Of a stretch of 64,000 bases of DNA, positions 46,331 to 61,723 are shown piece by piece. Numbering within the stretch: the first letter of the stretch is position 1; each line of letters starts with the position of its first letter. The notes beneath the pieces were generated by a model. It ran no database searches. It was not told where the DNA came from and saw only the letters and a list, made by a program, of their open reading frames with translations. This stretch comes from Blasia pusilla (lineage: Eukaryota; Marchantiophyta; Marchantiopsida; Blasiales): contig CM114271.1 of NCBI GenBank assembly GCA_050084515.1, positions 36,332,001 to 36,396,000 on the forward strand. The letters are read 5' to 3'. The translations under genes and the position numbers were made by a program.

Positions 46331-47650
46331 TGTCATCACGACGTTCTTCCAAGGTTCGGAAGAATGGGATAGTACGAGCAATGGTAGTGGAGTGACACGG
46401 AGTGGCGTGAGGTATCAAGGTGTTTCTTTCACCCTGACTCGCATGCGTGGTTGGATCGTCATCACTAGACATCAGGTCTGGTGATGAGATCACAGACAGG
46501 GATAGTGATACGTGGAGAGAGATGAACGACATGGGCCATCGGGGCATGCATCATTCCTCGGGTGTGATAGGCACCATAGACCTTGATGATTTCATCCACA
46601 AGTTTGCCACATGGTGCGACTACGGAAGATCCGAACCCCTACGGGGTTCAACCCTTTCATGGCGTGGAAGGGTATGTTCCAACATTTTGAGGGTCCTCTG
46701 ATGGATGACTATATGGAGTTCCTATCTTTATACTCAGTAGAGATCAATGCCTTGAGGGTGTAATGGGCTCGAGGGTATGTGTCCACTAGTGGCCGCGAGG
46801 CGTATGATGGGATAGTGAGGGCAGAGAGACCTACACCATCAACCCGGGGACTAGATGGAGAGGATGGCAGTGAGAGTGGTGAGGTGGCAGAGACCTCTCG
46901 TGGTATAGGACCATCGAGTTTCAGTCCTATAGTAGAGTTCTTCCAACAGTTGGGGAGGAGTTACTAGGGTGTGCAGACCGACAAGTTGAAGAGTCTATAG
47001 GATTTTCAGCGGAGATTGGTCAAGAGTTTGAGGGAGGCGTTCATGGGCATGCGATGATTGATCATTGCCACATATAGGGTGACTAAGGCGCAGCCAGTAT
47101 AGTATTGGTACATGATGCTCGACCAGGAGCTATATATGGAAAAGAGTTCGGGATGCGATGTTGCTTCACACGGAAAAGCCCACATTGAAGGTGGTCTTCG
47201 AGTTGTCTAAGTGGATAGAGCTCAACATGAGTGAGGAGCAGGTGGTGACCATGGGAATTTCATGAGATTCGCCGAGTCCCTGAGTAAGAGTAGACCCATA
47301 GGTGCTCCAACATGCACTAGTACCACAAGAGCGGGCCAGTGGGCTCAAAGAGCAAGGCGAGTATCGTGAGCCGATAAGGCAACGGCCCGTACCGACATAT
47401 GTTACCTAGCAGGGACCAAAGTGGGCTTGTTGGACGTATGGTGGGCCACATAGGCAGAGGGAGTGCCCACAATATGGTAGAGGGCGGAGGGTGCCTTTGA
47501 TTGCCCAGGAGCCACCTAGGATGGCCCCACCACAGTTGCAGTGTGATCATTGTCATTGATATGGTCACACTAGGGATAGGTATTTTGATCTTCGTCAGGA
47601 GGTACGTCCAAAGGTAGGTAGAGGACCTGCGGGTGAGAGAGTTGGTGGAG
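46331..47650 (+). pseudogene. gag remnant (copy iv)
   Basis: Begins VITTFFQGSEEWDS. Contains VIGTIDLDDFIHKFATWCDY, then (shifted) TPTGFNPFMAWKGMF and MDDYMEF, MSTSGREAYDGIVRAERPTP, VAETSRGIGPSSFSPIVEFF and the gag core. In the second knuckle (47542-47583) a CGA codon of copy i is TGA and the last Cys codon TGT is TAT, both C-to-T type changes on one strand or the other. Multiple stops; not functional. Confidence 0.8.
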
Positions 47651-47699
47651 ATCGAGTAGTGGATGATTGTGGTGGAAGAGTTCCATCTCCAATCATAGG

Positions 47700-49400
47700 A
47701 GATGGAGGACGTGCACCCGATGCAATGCTCCTTATTTGCATCGATCAGTTGGAGTAGAGGATTGTTGCCATAATGATGATGCAGCTAAGGGCAGGCACGA
47801 AGCTGAGAGTAGCTAGTGTGGCGCCAACCTCCACATCTTACCACGATGCTAGTGAGGTTTCTACTGGTATGGGATTTATATGTAGTGCGGCTCAGGTTGA
47901 GGCTTATGCGATGGTGCCTCCAAGTGCTGCGAGAGTAACCGATCCATCCAAAGGTGGGGTTGAGATTGACCTAGAGGAGGAGACCGATGGGCGGCAAGCC
48001 AGGGTTCCACACTCGTTCACGTTTTTGGAGACACTTCATACATCGTCGATGGTGCCTCGACAACCTGTAGTGCCCACGTGTGGGACAAGTGCGTCGACAT
48101 CATGAGGATTTGGAGAGATGATTGCTATGCCGGCTCAGGTGGAGCCAGTGTCAACCAGGTTGTTGGAGGTGGCCACTAGGGTGAGCCAGACTCCATTGTT
48201 TTATGCCATGGAATTGGCGAAGTTGGGAGTCGGATCAGCAAAGATGTTCTGGTTGGCCGCTACATTGTGTGAGCGTGGAGAGATAACTGCCTCTCGTTCA
48301 AAGGTAGTTGAAGAGGTGGTGGACTTACCCTTGGAGGAGGTGCTCGGGACATCCCCCACTCAATCATGGCATGCCGCGGTAGAAAAGTTGGTAGATATGC
48401 CAGCTAGGCCAATGATAGAGCGAGCCATGGTCACACTAGGTGTGGTGTTATTGGATAACCAAGCTGGAGTGTTTTGCTTGGTTAGTCCCAAACATACGGT
48501 GTATCACCCGTAGCGTGTCCTACATGATCCGGGAGTGCAACCCTTGATGTTAGGGAAGGCGGAGTGTTTGGCGTTGGGGTTACAGAAAGGCGACATTGAG
48601 CGTTGTCCCTTTCGGATACAAACCTCTATTGGGGGCGTATCACCCATGTAGTACATGACTTGACAGGAGTTGCTGGTTAGACTCCAGCCAGAGCATGAGT
48701 AAGATGGTGCGATGGTGCGCACTCGGGCGATTACGACACTGGCAAAGTCGTGTGATGTGTTGGTAGGGAGTACGGTGTTGTATCCCATGGGTTTCATCTT
48801 GGATTTTTGGGAGGAGAAAGTCACATGATCGACGAGGGTGGTGATCAGGTGATGGACGGGTGAGCCATCTACCGGTGCAGTTTGTAAGGGGTAGTGGCGG
48901 TCGACCACGTGAGGATACGGTGACCACGTTGGCAACATTTAGAGGTGGTGTAAGTTGATCAAGAGGTTTCGGGGAGAGGAGCACACATGCGTAGGACATT
49001 TCCGTAGCGGATAGTCCCACGGAGAGACATGCCGGGGTGGGTGTCTCTTCCCATGATGTAGAGCTTCTTTATCGTTGTTGGGGATGAGCGTTGAGTTGCG
49101 TGGAGTGTAGATGAGCTCGTGAGGCAGGCGTGGAGCCATGCCTGTGTCTTGTAGCAGATAGAGTCAAGTGACGGTCGTGCTCTTGGGGTGGAGACTTCAT
49201 ATCTTTGGGTACCACACGTGTTGTGTGGGAGCGTTTGGAGCAAGGTAAGAGAGTGTTAGATCTCTTCGGAGGGATCAACACGGCGGGTTGTTGCAGTGTT
49301 GTAGTGTTGCGGGGACGACGACACTAATGGTGCTAGATGTGTATGGGATAGTAGATCATGTCATGTACATAGGTGTTTACTATCTAGAGTTAGGGGGGCG
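47700..49400 (+). pseudogene. Protease and methyltransferase stub (copy iv)
   Basis: Linker frames 47773-48105 (ELRVASVAPTSTSY in copy i, KLRVASVAPTSTSY here) and 48118-48513 lead to protease blocks: VFCLVSPKHTVYHP, LHDPGVQPLMLGK (DSG has become DPG), CPFRIQTSIGGVSP and GFILDFWEE. From about 48910 the sequence follows the methyltransferase extension. Near 49252-49290 a frame reads RVLDLFGGINTAG (motif I). It then joins the 3' tail at the same place as copy i. Stops throughout. Confidence 0.75.
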
Positions 49401-49541
49401 GTTGTGGGGTCTCGATGTATATGTGTGAGTTTTTTTGATTTATGGATGGATCGACTCGTGTGTTAGGAAGATCAGTGTTGTGTGGTGTGTAGATGTGACT
49501 AGCGATGTGGGTTGTGTAGCGATGTGTATGTGCACGACAGT

Positions 49542-50560
49542 GCAGAACACAATATTTTTTGCAGCCGTACCACAATGTTCCAGCGCATCCATACTATGAC
49601 GTGGAGAAATATTACTGGATGAATAATTTCGAGGTTAGGCTTTCAACATGTTAGCTGTCAATCTATATTCACCATCTTTATTTATTCGTCATAGCTCTTA
49701 CATTCTGCGTGGCTTCCTTCTTATGTAACCGAAGGATTTGGCTTCTTGTATTGAATCCTCTAGTGCGTCTTCTTGTGTTCTTCTTACAAAAAACTCGCCT
49801 TTAGTGTATTGTTGAACCGTTCTGTAGCGCGTCGTTGCACTTTGTATCGGCTTAGGTATTATGGCATTTTGCACTCTGGATCGGGTTAGTATTATGACAC
49901 CGTGTAGGTGGTTATTTCAATACAACATCTGTTTTGTTATTCAATGCAAGTAATTTTTATTATTTTGCTTTGTATACTAGCATTTTATTGTATGCCATTC
50001 TATTTTTTTCATCTTAAGATGAAATATATATCAAACTTTGTAGTTTATTTAGTATAACTTAATCCATAAGTTTATATGGGTTGAACTCCGCGGAGAACCC
50101 CTCCGTTCATGGAAACATCCGGACACAACAAAAGGCCTTAGGGATGGATGTATTTTCAAAAACCGGATAAACACACACTAAATTAAATTAGACGGACAGA
50201 CTCAAAATAAATGTCACACTCTTCCTCATACTCCCTACCCTTCGCCCCTTGAGATGGGACGTGTAATAGGATGCATGACATGTACACCACCACAACCTTT
50301 ACTCCTCGTGCTCTTTTACCGTCTATGGCGCACCCACGGACGGTAAAGCCAAGCCAACACGAAGAAGGAGAAAAGATTGTATTATGGACTTATTCATTGT
50401 AATTTTTTTTGCCTACCACACTAGTTACATTTTCGTACTCGTATTATTATTTCTTTAATAATAAGACCCACTTTTGGGGCCACCACACTAGTTCGTGCGC
50501 GCAGGGATGATACTTAGAGGTCATTCGGGATGATTGCCTTTTGACACCCCAAAAATGTCG
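49542..50560. other. AT-rich intergenic stretch before RPT3
   Basis: No gene or recognisable element. T-rich to about 50 kb, then mixed composition toward the RPT3 leader. Proximal promoter elements of RPT3 are expected near the right end. Confidence 0.5.
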
Positions 50561-50834
50561 TGAAAGTACTTCGATTTGGGCGCGCAGAGAGGAGGAGGAG
50601 GAGGAGGAGAAGTGTGAGCGCAGAGGGCTCGCCTTCGGAGTCGGTAGGCAGAACACAACGCTCGTCGCGCATCGAGACGCAAGAGCACGAAGTTCGTCAC
50701 GAGCTCCGGTCCGGTGCTCTCTTTGGGTCGGATTGCGGAGGGTGGGGTAGGAGCGAAGAAAAGAGGAGAGGATTACGAAGGGAACTCGGGGCGGCGGATT
50801 GTTGGAAGGACGGGGGGAGGGGGAAGTCGGAAGC
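50561..50834 (+). promoter_or_regulatory. RPT3 5' leader with GA-rich tract
   Basis: GC-rich 270 bp directly upstream of the RPT3 ATG, with a (GAG)n purine tract at about 50587-50612 and further gaggag and gaaaagaggagagg near 50757. GA-rich 5' leaders are typical of plant housekeeping genes and are candidate BPC/GAGA-factor sites. The transcription start is not determined. In-frame codons upstream of the ATG are open, but homology starts at [16 protein letters not shown], which fixes the start. Confidence 0.5.
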
Positions 50835-53784
<2,950 letters not shown>

Positions 53785-55536
53785 TTTCACAAATTGTAAT
53801 CTCTTACCACGGCCAAAACACAGATGTACACTTTTTTCCAATTAACAATCGTTGGTTACCATAATAAATTTCAGGTAGGTAGTTCAACATCTGTGATGAG
53901 TCAAAAGTACTAACTGCAGGCTTGGGCATGGTTGGTGTTCATCTTGTGAATATTGAATGAGTATTCAAACTATCCATGCTGGTGAATGTAGCCTTTCTAT
54001 CTGAATTGAGATTAGTTCTCATCTCAAATACAAAAATCACTAGAAGTGTAATTTCTAATTTTGAACTTGAGAATATGTCAAGATTTACAATTCAGATATG
54101 GCAGAGTAAATGTTATACACAGTGGTGTCATTCAAAGTTTTGTGGCCAAACTCTATGATTAAGTATTAGCCTGCAGCCACCTGATCAATGCCAGTGATCG
54201 GTTCTGTTCAGGCACACCTTCAATTACCTTTTGTTATTTCGCTTCGTGATTTTAAAAGCCTAGTCCACTAGAATTTCTTTTGTGGCTTTTGCCAAAGGTG
54301 GTGCTGTATGTTTGGGCCTGTAGCGATGGGGATTTTGTGATCTTGAGCCACCTGGGCCTCGGATGGAGTCCAGTCTCTGTATATCAAAATCTCATAAACC
54401 TATGTTTGCCACCATAGTATCAGGATCAGGATACTTTGTGAAGTTGTCTCCTAGTGGTTGGGATAGTGCCTTGAGGTTGTGTTATTTTCCTTTTTCTTGA
54501 TTTGTTTCAAGCAGTCATTTGGCCTGATCCTCATGTACCTTGCTCCATCTCTTGCCACCACCTGTAGTTGGATCTCTTCGCATGACAAAATTTTGGCATC
54601 GATTGTGTAGGTTAAGTGCAAGGTTGGGAAGTGATTGTTATGAAGAAGTGTGAGTGGTTGTACTCGCAGAATTGCTCATGAGCCTGGATGACCTTAAAAA
54701 AGTTTATCTCGTAAGTTAGATCTGACTGGATGCGGGGCCTTTTGATTATTTTGAAGAATGTATCTTTGCCTAATGTGAAAAGCATCTCGTAAGAGCCAAG
54801 TAAGGGTAGTTTGCATCTCTGTTGAGTGGGAACCTTACGATCCTATCATTGCATCTTGTTGAATGGGCTTAATCCTAAGGTTTTCATGTTCTGTGGACAT
54901 CTTCAAAAGTGACCCTGTGTCTCCAAGTGACTTTGAAGAATATTGCACTCTGTGTAGGCACCCTGTCTAATGGAGGTAATCCTGACATTTCCATTGTGGC
55001 TGGACTGGAACCTGTTGAGAACAGTGGCACAGATAAAGCGTGCAAACTTAAGGCCTATCCCCGCATCTTGGACTTGTGAAATTATGTAGGGTGATTGGCT
55101 CTGATTCCAACAGACAAAGTTCAGGTGGAGAAACTCCCGAAAGTTGAGGTTTCTCACTGAGCCCGTTGGATAAAAGCTTTCTGAACGAACGGCTTCCTGG
55201 TCCTGACTTCGAAGGTTAGCAAAAGAGTTTTGTAAACTATATGTTAGTCTCTTACCGTCTTGAAAGCGATCCTTCAGCCACACTTTGTCACATGGGGCAA
55301 CTCTCCCGTCACCGGATAACATTGTGATTGTTGGGGACACTTGAGAGCAATGCAAGCTCGAGGAGTGACGCTTTCTTATGAGAAAACTCAACGTCATAAA
55401 TCATGCCAATTCCTACACCGTTGACACAACAGAAATCCAACCATTGATGAACTATGATGTGACATTTGATATTGAAGAGGCAATGTCAAAAAACTTCGCT
55501 TGAATCTAACATTAACTTATGTCAGAAGTTGAACTT
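53785..55536. other. RPT3 3' flank, no recognisable gene
   Basis: Includes the RPT3 3' untranslated region. A minus-strand frame of 164 codons at 54903-55397 (starting MTLSFLIRKRHSSS) is long for this composition but matches no family known to me. The frame behind it is broken, so it is left unassigned. Confidence 0.45.
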
Positions 55537-55609
55537 GACAATAACTCATGGCATTCATGCATTGCACAAACAAGTCTTGTGCAATGCATTAATGCCATGA
55601 GTTATTGTC
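55537..55609. repeat. Near-perfect 33-bp-arm hairpin
   Basis: Arms 55537-55569 and 55577-55609 are complementary with one mismatch (c against a expected at position 20 of the left arm), loop 7 nt. Arm start: gacaataactcatggcattc. Partial pairing may extend outward (gttgaa and ttcaac at the edges). It could be a small-RNA precursor or a foldback MITE relic; no target duplication was recognised. Confidence 0.85.
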
Positions 55610-56428
55610 ATCTACTTCTTTCAACAATAAGACTAAGACACATCATACCAATTTATCTCTAAGAGAACAATACTTGAGGGAAATTTAATACTCATCATTT
55701 TATTGGAATAAGAACAAAAATATTATACATTCTTTGAAGGATTAGATAGACTAATCCTAAAGGATACATGTTAGAGTGATATGCAATTCGCCAAGTGCAT
55801 CAATAGATATTCTTTACGGAGATCGCGAATAGCTAAGCCTATGGCGCTCACGCTAGCAGGGAATTGAGAAGCAAGTTTTGATCGCGTGTCCAAAGAGGAA
55901 AGACTTTGAATTCACTCACCAAAGTCAAAACGTAGACTAAGTAGTCATATGACTACAAACAACGAGGTAACCGCTCGTAAGACTAACGCTAGATGAGACA
56001 AGCATGCGCCCTAAGACTAGCCTTAGGCGAGAAAAGTCGTAGCTACTTGTGGGGATAAGAGCCCCCCCACCCTCGATATATAGGAAGACTCTACTAATCC
56101 TATATATAGGCTTGAAGAATAGATAGGAAGACTTTGCTAAGCCATCTTAGTGGTAACTAGTCAAACACAAGTTCGCTAGTCGTGAATCACGTTTGGGTTG
56201 GGGATGAAAATCAAGGGTCCAGGGTGGACGATGGGAAGGTGGGATTTTTAGGGAGAGCCCAAGAAGTATCTATGAGGGGGACTTTCCCTCCCTCTTTGCT
56301 CAAGTCCATGAACAAGAGATCAACCGTGATGCGTGTTTGCCCATGTTTCAAGTTTGAGTTAAGGAACCATTCGGGAACCTTGAGAAAATAATCAAACCGG
56401 TTCGATATAGATGAGCGACTTACAAGAT
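55610..56428. other. Intergenic stretch with LTR-like features
   Basis: No gene. Contains two neighbouring ctatatatagg-type segments (56080-56110). A block at 55728-55825 resembles 56938-57030 (ctttgaaggact, gatagact, atacatg, cgccaa, catc, atagacattct), so a dispersed repeat is present in two copies about 1.2 kb apart. Confidence 0.4.
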
Positions 56429-56714
56429 TGCATGTCGGAAAAGTCAATGTCCGAAATTTTTCCATATGCACTGACTTACGTCCGTCTTATGGAAGGACTT
56501 GTCCATGTGGGCCCCACCTCCCCTCTCTTTCTTATTCCTTCCACTTGCCTTCGTGTTTTGCACTTTCTCGTTTCTTCTTCCCCATATCTCCACTCCCTCC
56601 CCTCTTATTGCCTTAGCCACCCTTGCTATGCCTTCTACCATGAGCTATAAGTATGGGCCCCATCTTTTGCAATCCATGTTTGTGGACATATCTACACTTG
56701 TCCGTTTTTGTGCA
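56429..56714 (+). repeat. Direct repeat, copy A (solo-LTR-like)
   Basis: Starts TGCATGTCGGAAAAG and ends TTTTTGTGCA, so it has TG...CA ends. Internally it has tatggaaggacttgtcc, then gtgggccccacctcc and a pyrimidine-rich centre. Copy B is at 61426-61723. They could be LTRs of one 5.3-kb element or two dispersed copies; no matching target duplications were found. Confidence 0.6.
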
Positions 56715-59700
56715 ACCCTAGCAACTTGGGGAGATAGTTCGAGGCTTGGGGAAGAGGCTTCTCAAAGAGACAATGCACACTTAGGAAGACTTGGATCCGA
56801 TTGCACTTGGTAGATTCTTGGCTATCTTCGAAATACCCAACCATTTAAATCTTTAAGTCTCAATCCAAGACTTTTGTTTGCAATACTTAAGGTCTAGAAT
56901 GCTTCGAGATGAAGTAAGGAGGGGTGGAGGTTGAACTCTAAAATTATACCTCCTTTGAAGGACTGTATAGACTCAGGTAAAGTATACATGTCTAGATCGC
57001 CAAATACATCCATAGACATTCTCCGAGGGTACATCCTGAACATATGCATTGGTCTGGATTTGAATAAATTTAAGGGGATGTATGGCCGATCTATAGATGA
57101 ATTCAAATCCTCCTTCATCTTAACATTTTGCATCTTAACAAATGTACTTGGCATTACCTATGTTAGCATTAGATACCAAGCTCTCACTATTATGTTTCTC
57201 TTATGATGCAAAACGCCTACCATTTCAATTCCATAATCAAAATGCACATGCAGGTTCTCAAATCATTGAGATCTCCTATAAGAATTTTTTTTCCTTGACT
57301 TATTGCAAATGGAGGCTGTGGATAAGAGATCGGGCAAGCCCTCCCTCACCTTCCTCATGTAATGAAGGATAGACAATGAGGCCATAAGGATCATGCATTC
57401 TAATTGTGAAAAACTTTTTTGGCCAAACTAGATGGCGCTATAAAATTTTGATAGCAGCTTGATGGCAACAATGAAGGCAAACAAGATATGACATTAGGAA
57501 AACTGCCAAAAGATTTATGAATATGAAGTGCTGAAAATATTGAGGTAGAAAAAATCCATTATTTTCATAAGGCTACCAATCTAATTTACACTTACAAATG
57601 ATTCACATTATTTAAGTGAGATTGAAAAAGAGAAACCCATTCAATTACAACAACCTTAGTAAGGGGAATCAAGATTAGACTTGACCCTATGGAGATAAGA
57701 AGTCACTACTTAAATTAAACTAAGAATTGACGCCTAAAAAACATATTTGATTCAAAAGAAGAATCAGCTATCAAAATAATCGCACCCTTTTAAAAAATAA
57801 AAAATAGAAATCCCAATAATATAATTCGAATAAAGATGACGTTTGAAGAACCAACACATAATCTCCATAGGGAGAAATATAAAATGTGACTAAAATAAGA
57901 AGGGGAAAACAATGTAAAGTACAAGGAAGGGGTTCTCAAAGAAGTGGGAACACCCACGCAACACCTCGTCGACCTTGTCGAGAGAAAGAAAATATAATTT
58001 CCATAACATGTTTTCTAAAACATGTTACATCTCTACAATAGTACGTCAAATAATAAAATACATTTTAAATTCTTTAATTTTTAATGGTGATTTGAAATTT
58101 TATATCATTATCGGAGAGGGCCTCTTATTTTGCAAACATGTCTCCTTTTGGACGCTTTCATCCAATAAAATAGTCCATTTTCTGAATCAAAAGGATTATT
58201 CCAAATCAATTTAAATGATACTTGAAAAACTCAAAAATTAATCATGTGAAATAATTTAAACCCACGAACTTACATTAAATTAAATTTAAAACATAATAAA
58301 ATATAGATCATTTAGCAATCACATACTCTCAAGTTAGTAATAACACTCCCCTTGTTTTTCCGTTCCGATAAGTTACGGAATACCCGCAACCAAAATTCCC
58401 CGTCCGAGACGGACGGAAGTCACGCTCCATCCCGTTACCTGGCCTTGACAGGTGGGATGCCTGCGAGTCTTCCGCGTAGAGAGACGCCTTTACAGTCTCT
58501 TGAGACTCCCACGTGGACTCCCAAACATATTCACGGACCGATGGATAATAAATAAACAAATGAATGTTGGGGGCCCCAAGAGGAGATTCTTTATTAAGAA
58601 AGAGAATTGACGATTTTCTTCTTTTTTATTTAATTCTTTAGTGTTGGCTGGCGAGTTGGAATATTATTCTTACTACGAATTTATAATTTAATTTTTTGGT
58701 TTCCTAATATTTTTATTTTTTCTTATGTAATAAGCTGAATTTCATTTATTTACTAGTAATATGCACAAAATAGGACTTTTAATTAAAAAATAAATTAGGT
58801 CAATTGAGAATGAAATAATCAATAGAGACCTACTTTATATAATGGGGCCGGTTGCACCCGTGCATCGCACGCATGAAACCGGCCCCATCCTCCTTGAGTT
58901 AATTGTTAGCTCATAACTGTTAGCTCCTGTTAAACCCGCCACATGTCAACATGAGAAGGGCCTAAAATGCATTCGTGTCATGCGGAGGAAGCCCCTGCAT
59001 GAAACCCCAGACTCTTTTAATAGTGTAGATTAGTTATTAGATAAACCCAAGATTAAAGCCCAATCTCAACGTGCAAACTTCATTTACTTTTCACTCAATT
59101 GCAACGTACGCTAAAGAAGTGTTCTTTTATGTAATTGATTTTTTTTATTCACTCAAAGAACCAAAAGTCAAATAACCATATCTGCATTTTATTGAAAAGT
59201 GATTTAAATGTATGGAAAGGGCCATGGAAAATCATCTCTTAGGCTACCCCAAAAAGCAAGACATGTGACCAAATGATTACCATCCAATTTACCACATGAA
59301 TGATTATGGTGGGTAGATGTACATGAAGTATTCTCTTGGGGATGATCAATCAACTTCCTACTTTTGAAAGATTCTTATGATGTGTTTTTTAGAGCTTAGA
59401 TAATTATATCAAAGGTTTTATAGGACATGTCTCCGTGAGCCCCCATATGTGCAGGTATTGCACTAACAAGAGATTTTTTGTGATCATTGATAATCTGATT
59501 GGATTCCTCCAAATAATGTGGAAGGTTTGCAAGGGTTTAAGAACATACCCTCCCAATGAGTTCAATCAATGAAATGAGGGACAACTCGAAGATTTGGAAG
59601 TAAAAAAAAGTCTATGCCACTTACGTTAGTTATGCCGTCCTAATTCTTTTCCCATAAAAATTTCTTTGTTTTCTCTTTTGTATTAGGTCATATGGTTGCG

Positions 59701-61425
59701 ATAGTCGGTTTAGGATCACATGGGACCCAAGAAACAAGATTGGTCCTCATGTAAATACTCTTGTAAAGAAATAGATTTAAGGATTAATAGCAATGGACAA
59801 ATATGTTTTGAGAAATTCCAAGAGTTCAAGTGGAGAAGTTGAAAATCCAAAAATATCACCAAAAAAGAAGAAATCCATGAAGTTGATAAAAACCTAATGT
59901 TTGTGACAAACCATGATGGTGATGGTATTACATCATAATAATATCGATAATATAACCTAGAGAGCAACGTCATGAGAAAGCATGATGTATTTAGGATAAT
60001 CTCAAAGAAGTGATGGGTTCTACTTTTATTGAGGTGATGGTGGCATTGGGACAAAATTCTTACTTTTTTAAATTTTCTTTTTATTCCTCAAAGTTTAGCC
60101 ACATCTTAATCTTTCTTAATATTGTGCTTTGCACATAGTATTCTTTGGGTCAAGTGTCAATTCAATCATGTAATTTTTAGTTTTATGTATGAGTTTTCTA
60201 GGTGTTTCATATCCTTCTTCTTTTTTGTTTCTTTATTTGTTTCCAAATCTATCTTTTCTTTTGAAGGGACACGTCATCTTTAAAGATACAAGTAACATGC
60301 TTATAGTTTGCATGGTAGGAACCTTGTGCAAAACCCTCGTACCAAGTGAGTGCATACACCTCTAACTTCTAAGTGGTTGTGATTCCCCACATACCCGTAG
60401 GAACTTGATAAGTCCCAAACATGAGCTCTATCTTATCACCCATTGATTGCTTGAAGCTTGCGTGTTGAGCCCCCAAGATCAAGTTCCTCTTGTATGGCCA
60501 TAGGAGTCTTGGGTAGAGATGACTCACCAAGCAAAATTTTCTTTTCGAGACTCTCATCCTAATCAATCTCCTCTACAAGTTAAAATCCTCGATGGGATTT
60601 AAGGGCTTGAGGCTCACCAACATCCCTCAAGCCTCGTACATCATCGGGCTTGAGCTTGATGACTTTCTTTTTTATCTCTCCTTGGCTTGTTGCCTTCTTT
60701 TGCTGTGGTGGTTAACAACGCCAAAATAGCCCACTTATTTTTTTCCAATTTGATATTTTTCTCCTCTAATCCTCTAGCCCCTAGAAGAAACTTCTAACTT
60801 GAGCCTTGCGAGTGGAAGACTTGGATTGGGTTTTGAGACCCGAGTAGTTACAAGAAAAAGTCAGAAAATTAAGATGTTGCACGAGTTCAGTTTTCGAGTC
60901 CCACAAGGTGGATACCTTCCTCCTATGGAGCGTCATTACTACAACTGGACCTATATCCCTCCTTCACTCACCCAAGATGAAGCACGGACACTCTCCTAAA
61001 GATGCATATTAAATGGTATCTTATCTAACAACCTCAAACATGGTCACATCCTCATTCCAAGTAGTGAGAAGATAAGTATGGAGATCATCCCCTCCTATAG
61101 GTACTTTTGAAGTTTTCTAATCCCCCTCTTTATCCTAAGTATCCACCTCAAGCCACTACTTTTGGCCCTCAACCCAAACGTGGATGGAGACTCTATATTT
61201 GGATAGTTGGATTGAAAGATGACTTGATTGACTCTTAGGGTTTTTTGTCACCCTTTCTTGACTCACCAAGGTCACCTTGGGCTCTTGCTACATGTTTTTG
61301 TAAATCTCATGGCTAATTTCCCATTTTGACTCATGCCTCTTCATACCATTCATGTTTAGTAATTGATCTCATAGCACCGACGCATGTCTTGACTATTCTA
61401 GACTACCAAGCCACTTGACCAAGGT
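56715..61425. other. AT-rich interval between two direct repeats, no clear gene
   Basis: No recognisable gene. A GC-rich island at 58345-58560 has short inverted repeats (ccgtccgagacggacgg) and an open frame on each strand of unknown meaning. A minus-strand frame at 60369-60566 (SKRKFCLVSHLYPRLLWPYK) and protein-like runs behind it may be an eroded coding relic. If 56429 and 61426 were LTRs, this would be the internal region, but no gag or pol motifs are visible. Confidence 0.45.
58836..59030. mobile_element. Short CCCGTGC-type element with terminal hairpin
   Basis: Begins tttatataatggggccggtt. A perfect 10-bp inverted repeat, ggggccggtt / aaccggcccc, lies at 58844-58886 enclosing gcacccgtgcatcgcacg. 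The right end is ttttaatagtgtagatt. Non-coding, about 195 bp. Confidence 0.45.
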
Positions 61426-61723
61426 TGCATGTGGACAAAGTTTGTGTCCGTGGACATGTCTATGTCCTTGAACTTATATCCGTCCTATGGAAGGACTTGT
61501 CCGTATGGGCCCCACCTTTCCTTTCTTTCTCATTCCCCTTACTTGCCTCAGTGTTCCATACTGCTCCATTTCTTCCTCCCTCCACCTCCACCTCCACCCC
61601 CACTCCCTCCTTCCTCATTGCTCCTCTCATCCTTGCTTTGCCTTCCATCATGGCCTAAAAGTGTGGGTCCCACCTCTTGGAACCCATGTCCGTCCTAAGG
61701 AAGGACTTTTTCGTTTTGGTGCA
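61426..61723 (+). repeat. Direct repeat, copy B (solo-LTR-like)
   Basis: Starts TGCATGTGGACAAAG and ends TTTTGGTGCA, aligned with copy A at 56429-56714 over its full length. Contains a short ccacctccac microsatellite in the centre (about 61574-61600) that copy A lacks. Confidence 0.6.

Larger units (their letters stand above)
45408..49541 (+). mobile_element. Ty3/gypsy copy iv: non-autonomous derivative
   Basis: Plus-strand copy head-to-head with copy iii. A leader with repeated acgtgg motifs (45450-45610) is followed by gag (46331-47650), linker and protease (47700-48830), methyltransferase start (48900-49300) and tail (49310-49541). No RT, RNase H or integrase. It lacks a recognisable upstream TATA/hairpin segment and a 3' LTR; the tail ends at gcacgaca. 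Copy i has the same domain content and deletion. Confidence 0.8.

Noticed and set aside
54903-55397. 164-codon minus-strand gene
   Set aside because: No family resemblance, and adjacent frames are broken. It may be a relic but cannot be supported.
58352-58559. Overlapping ORFs on both strands of the GC-rich island
   Set aside because: Both arise from local GC-rich inverted repeats and show no protein-like conservation.
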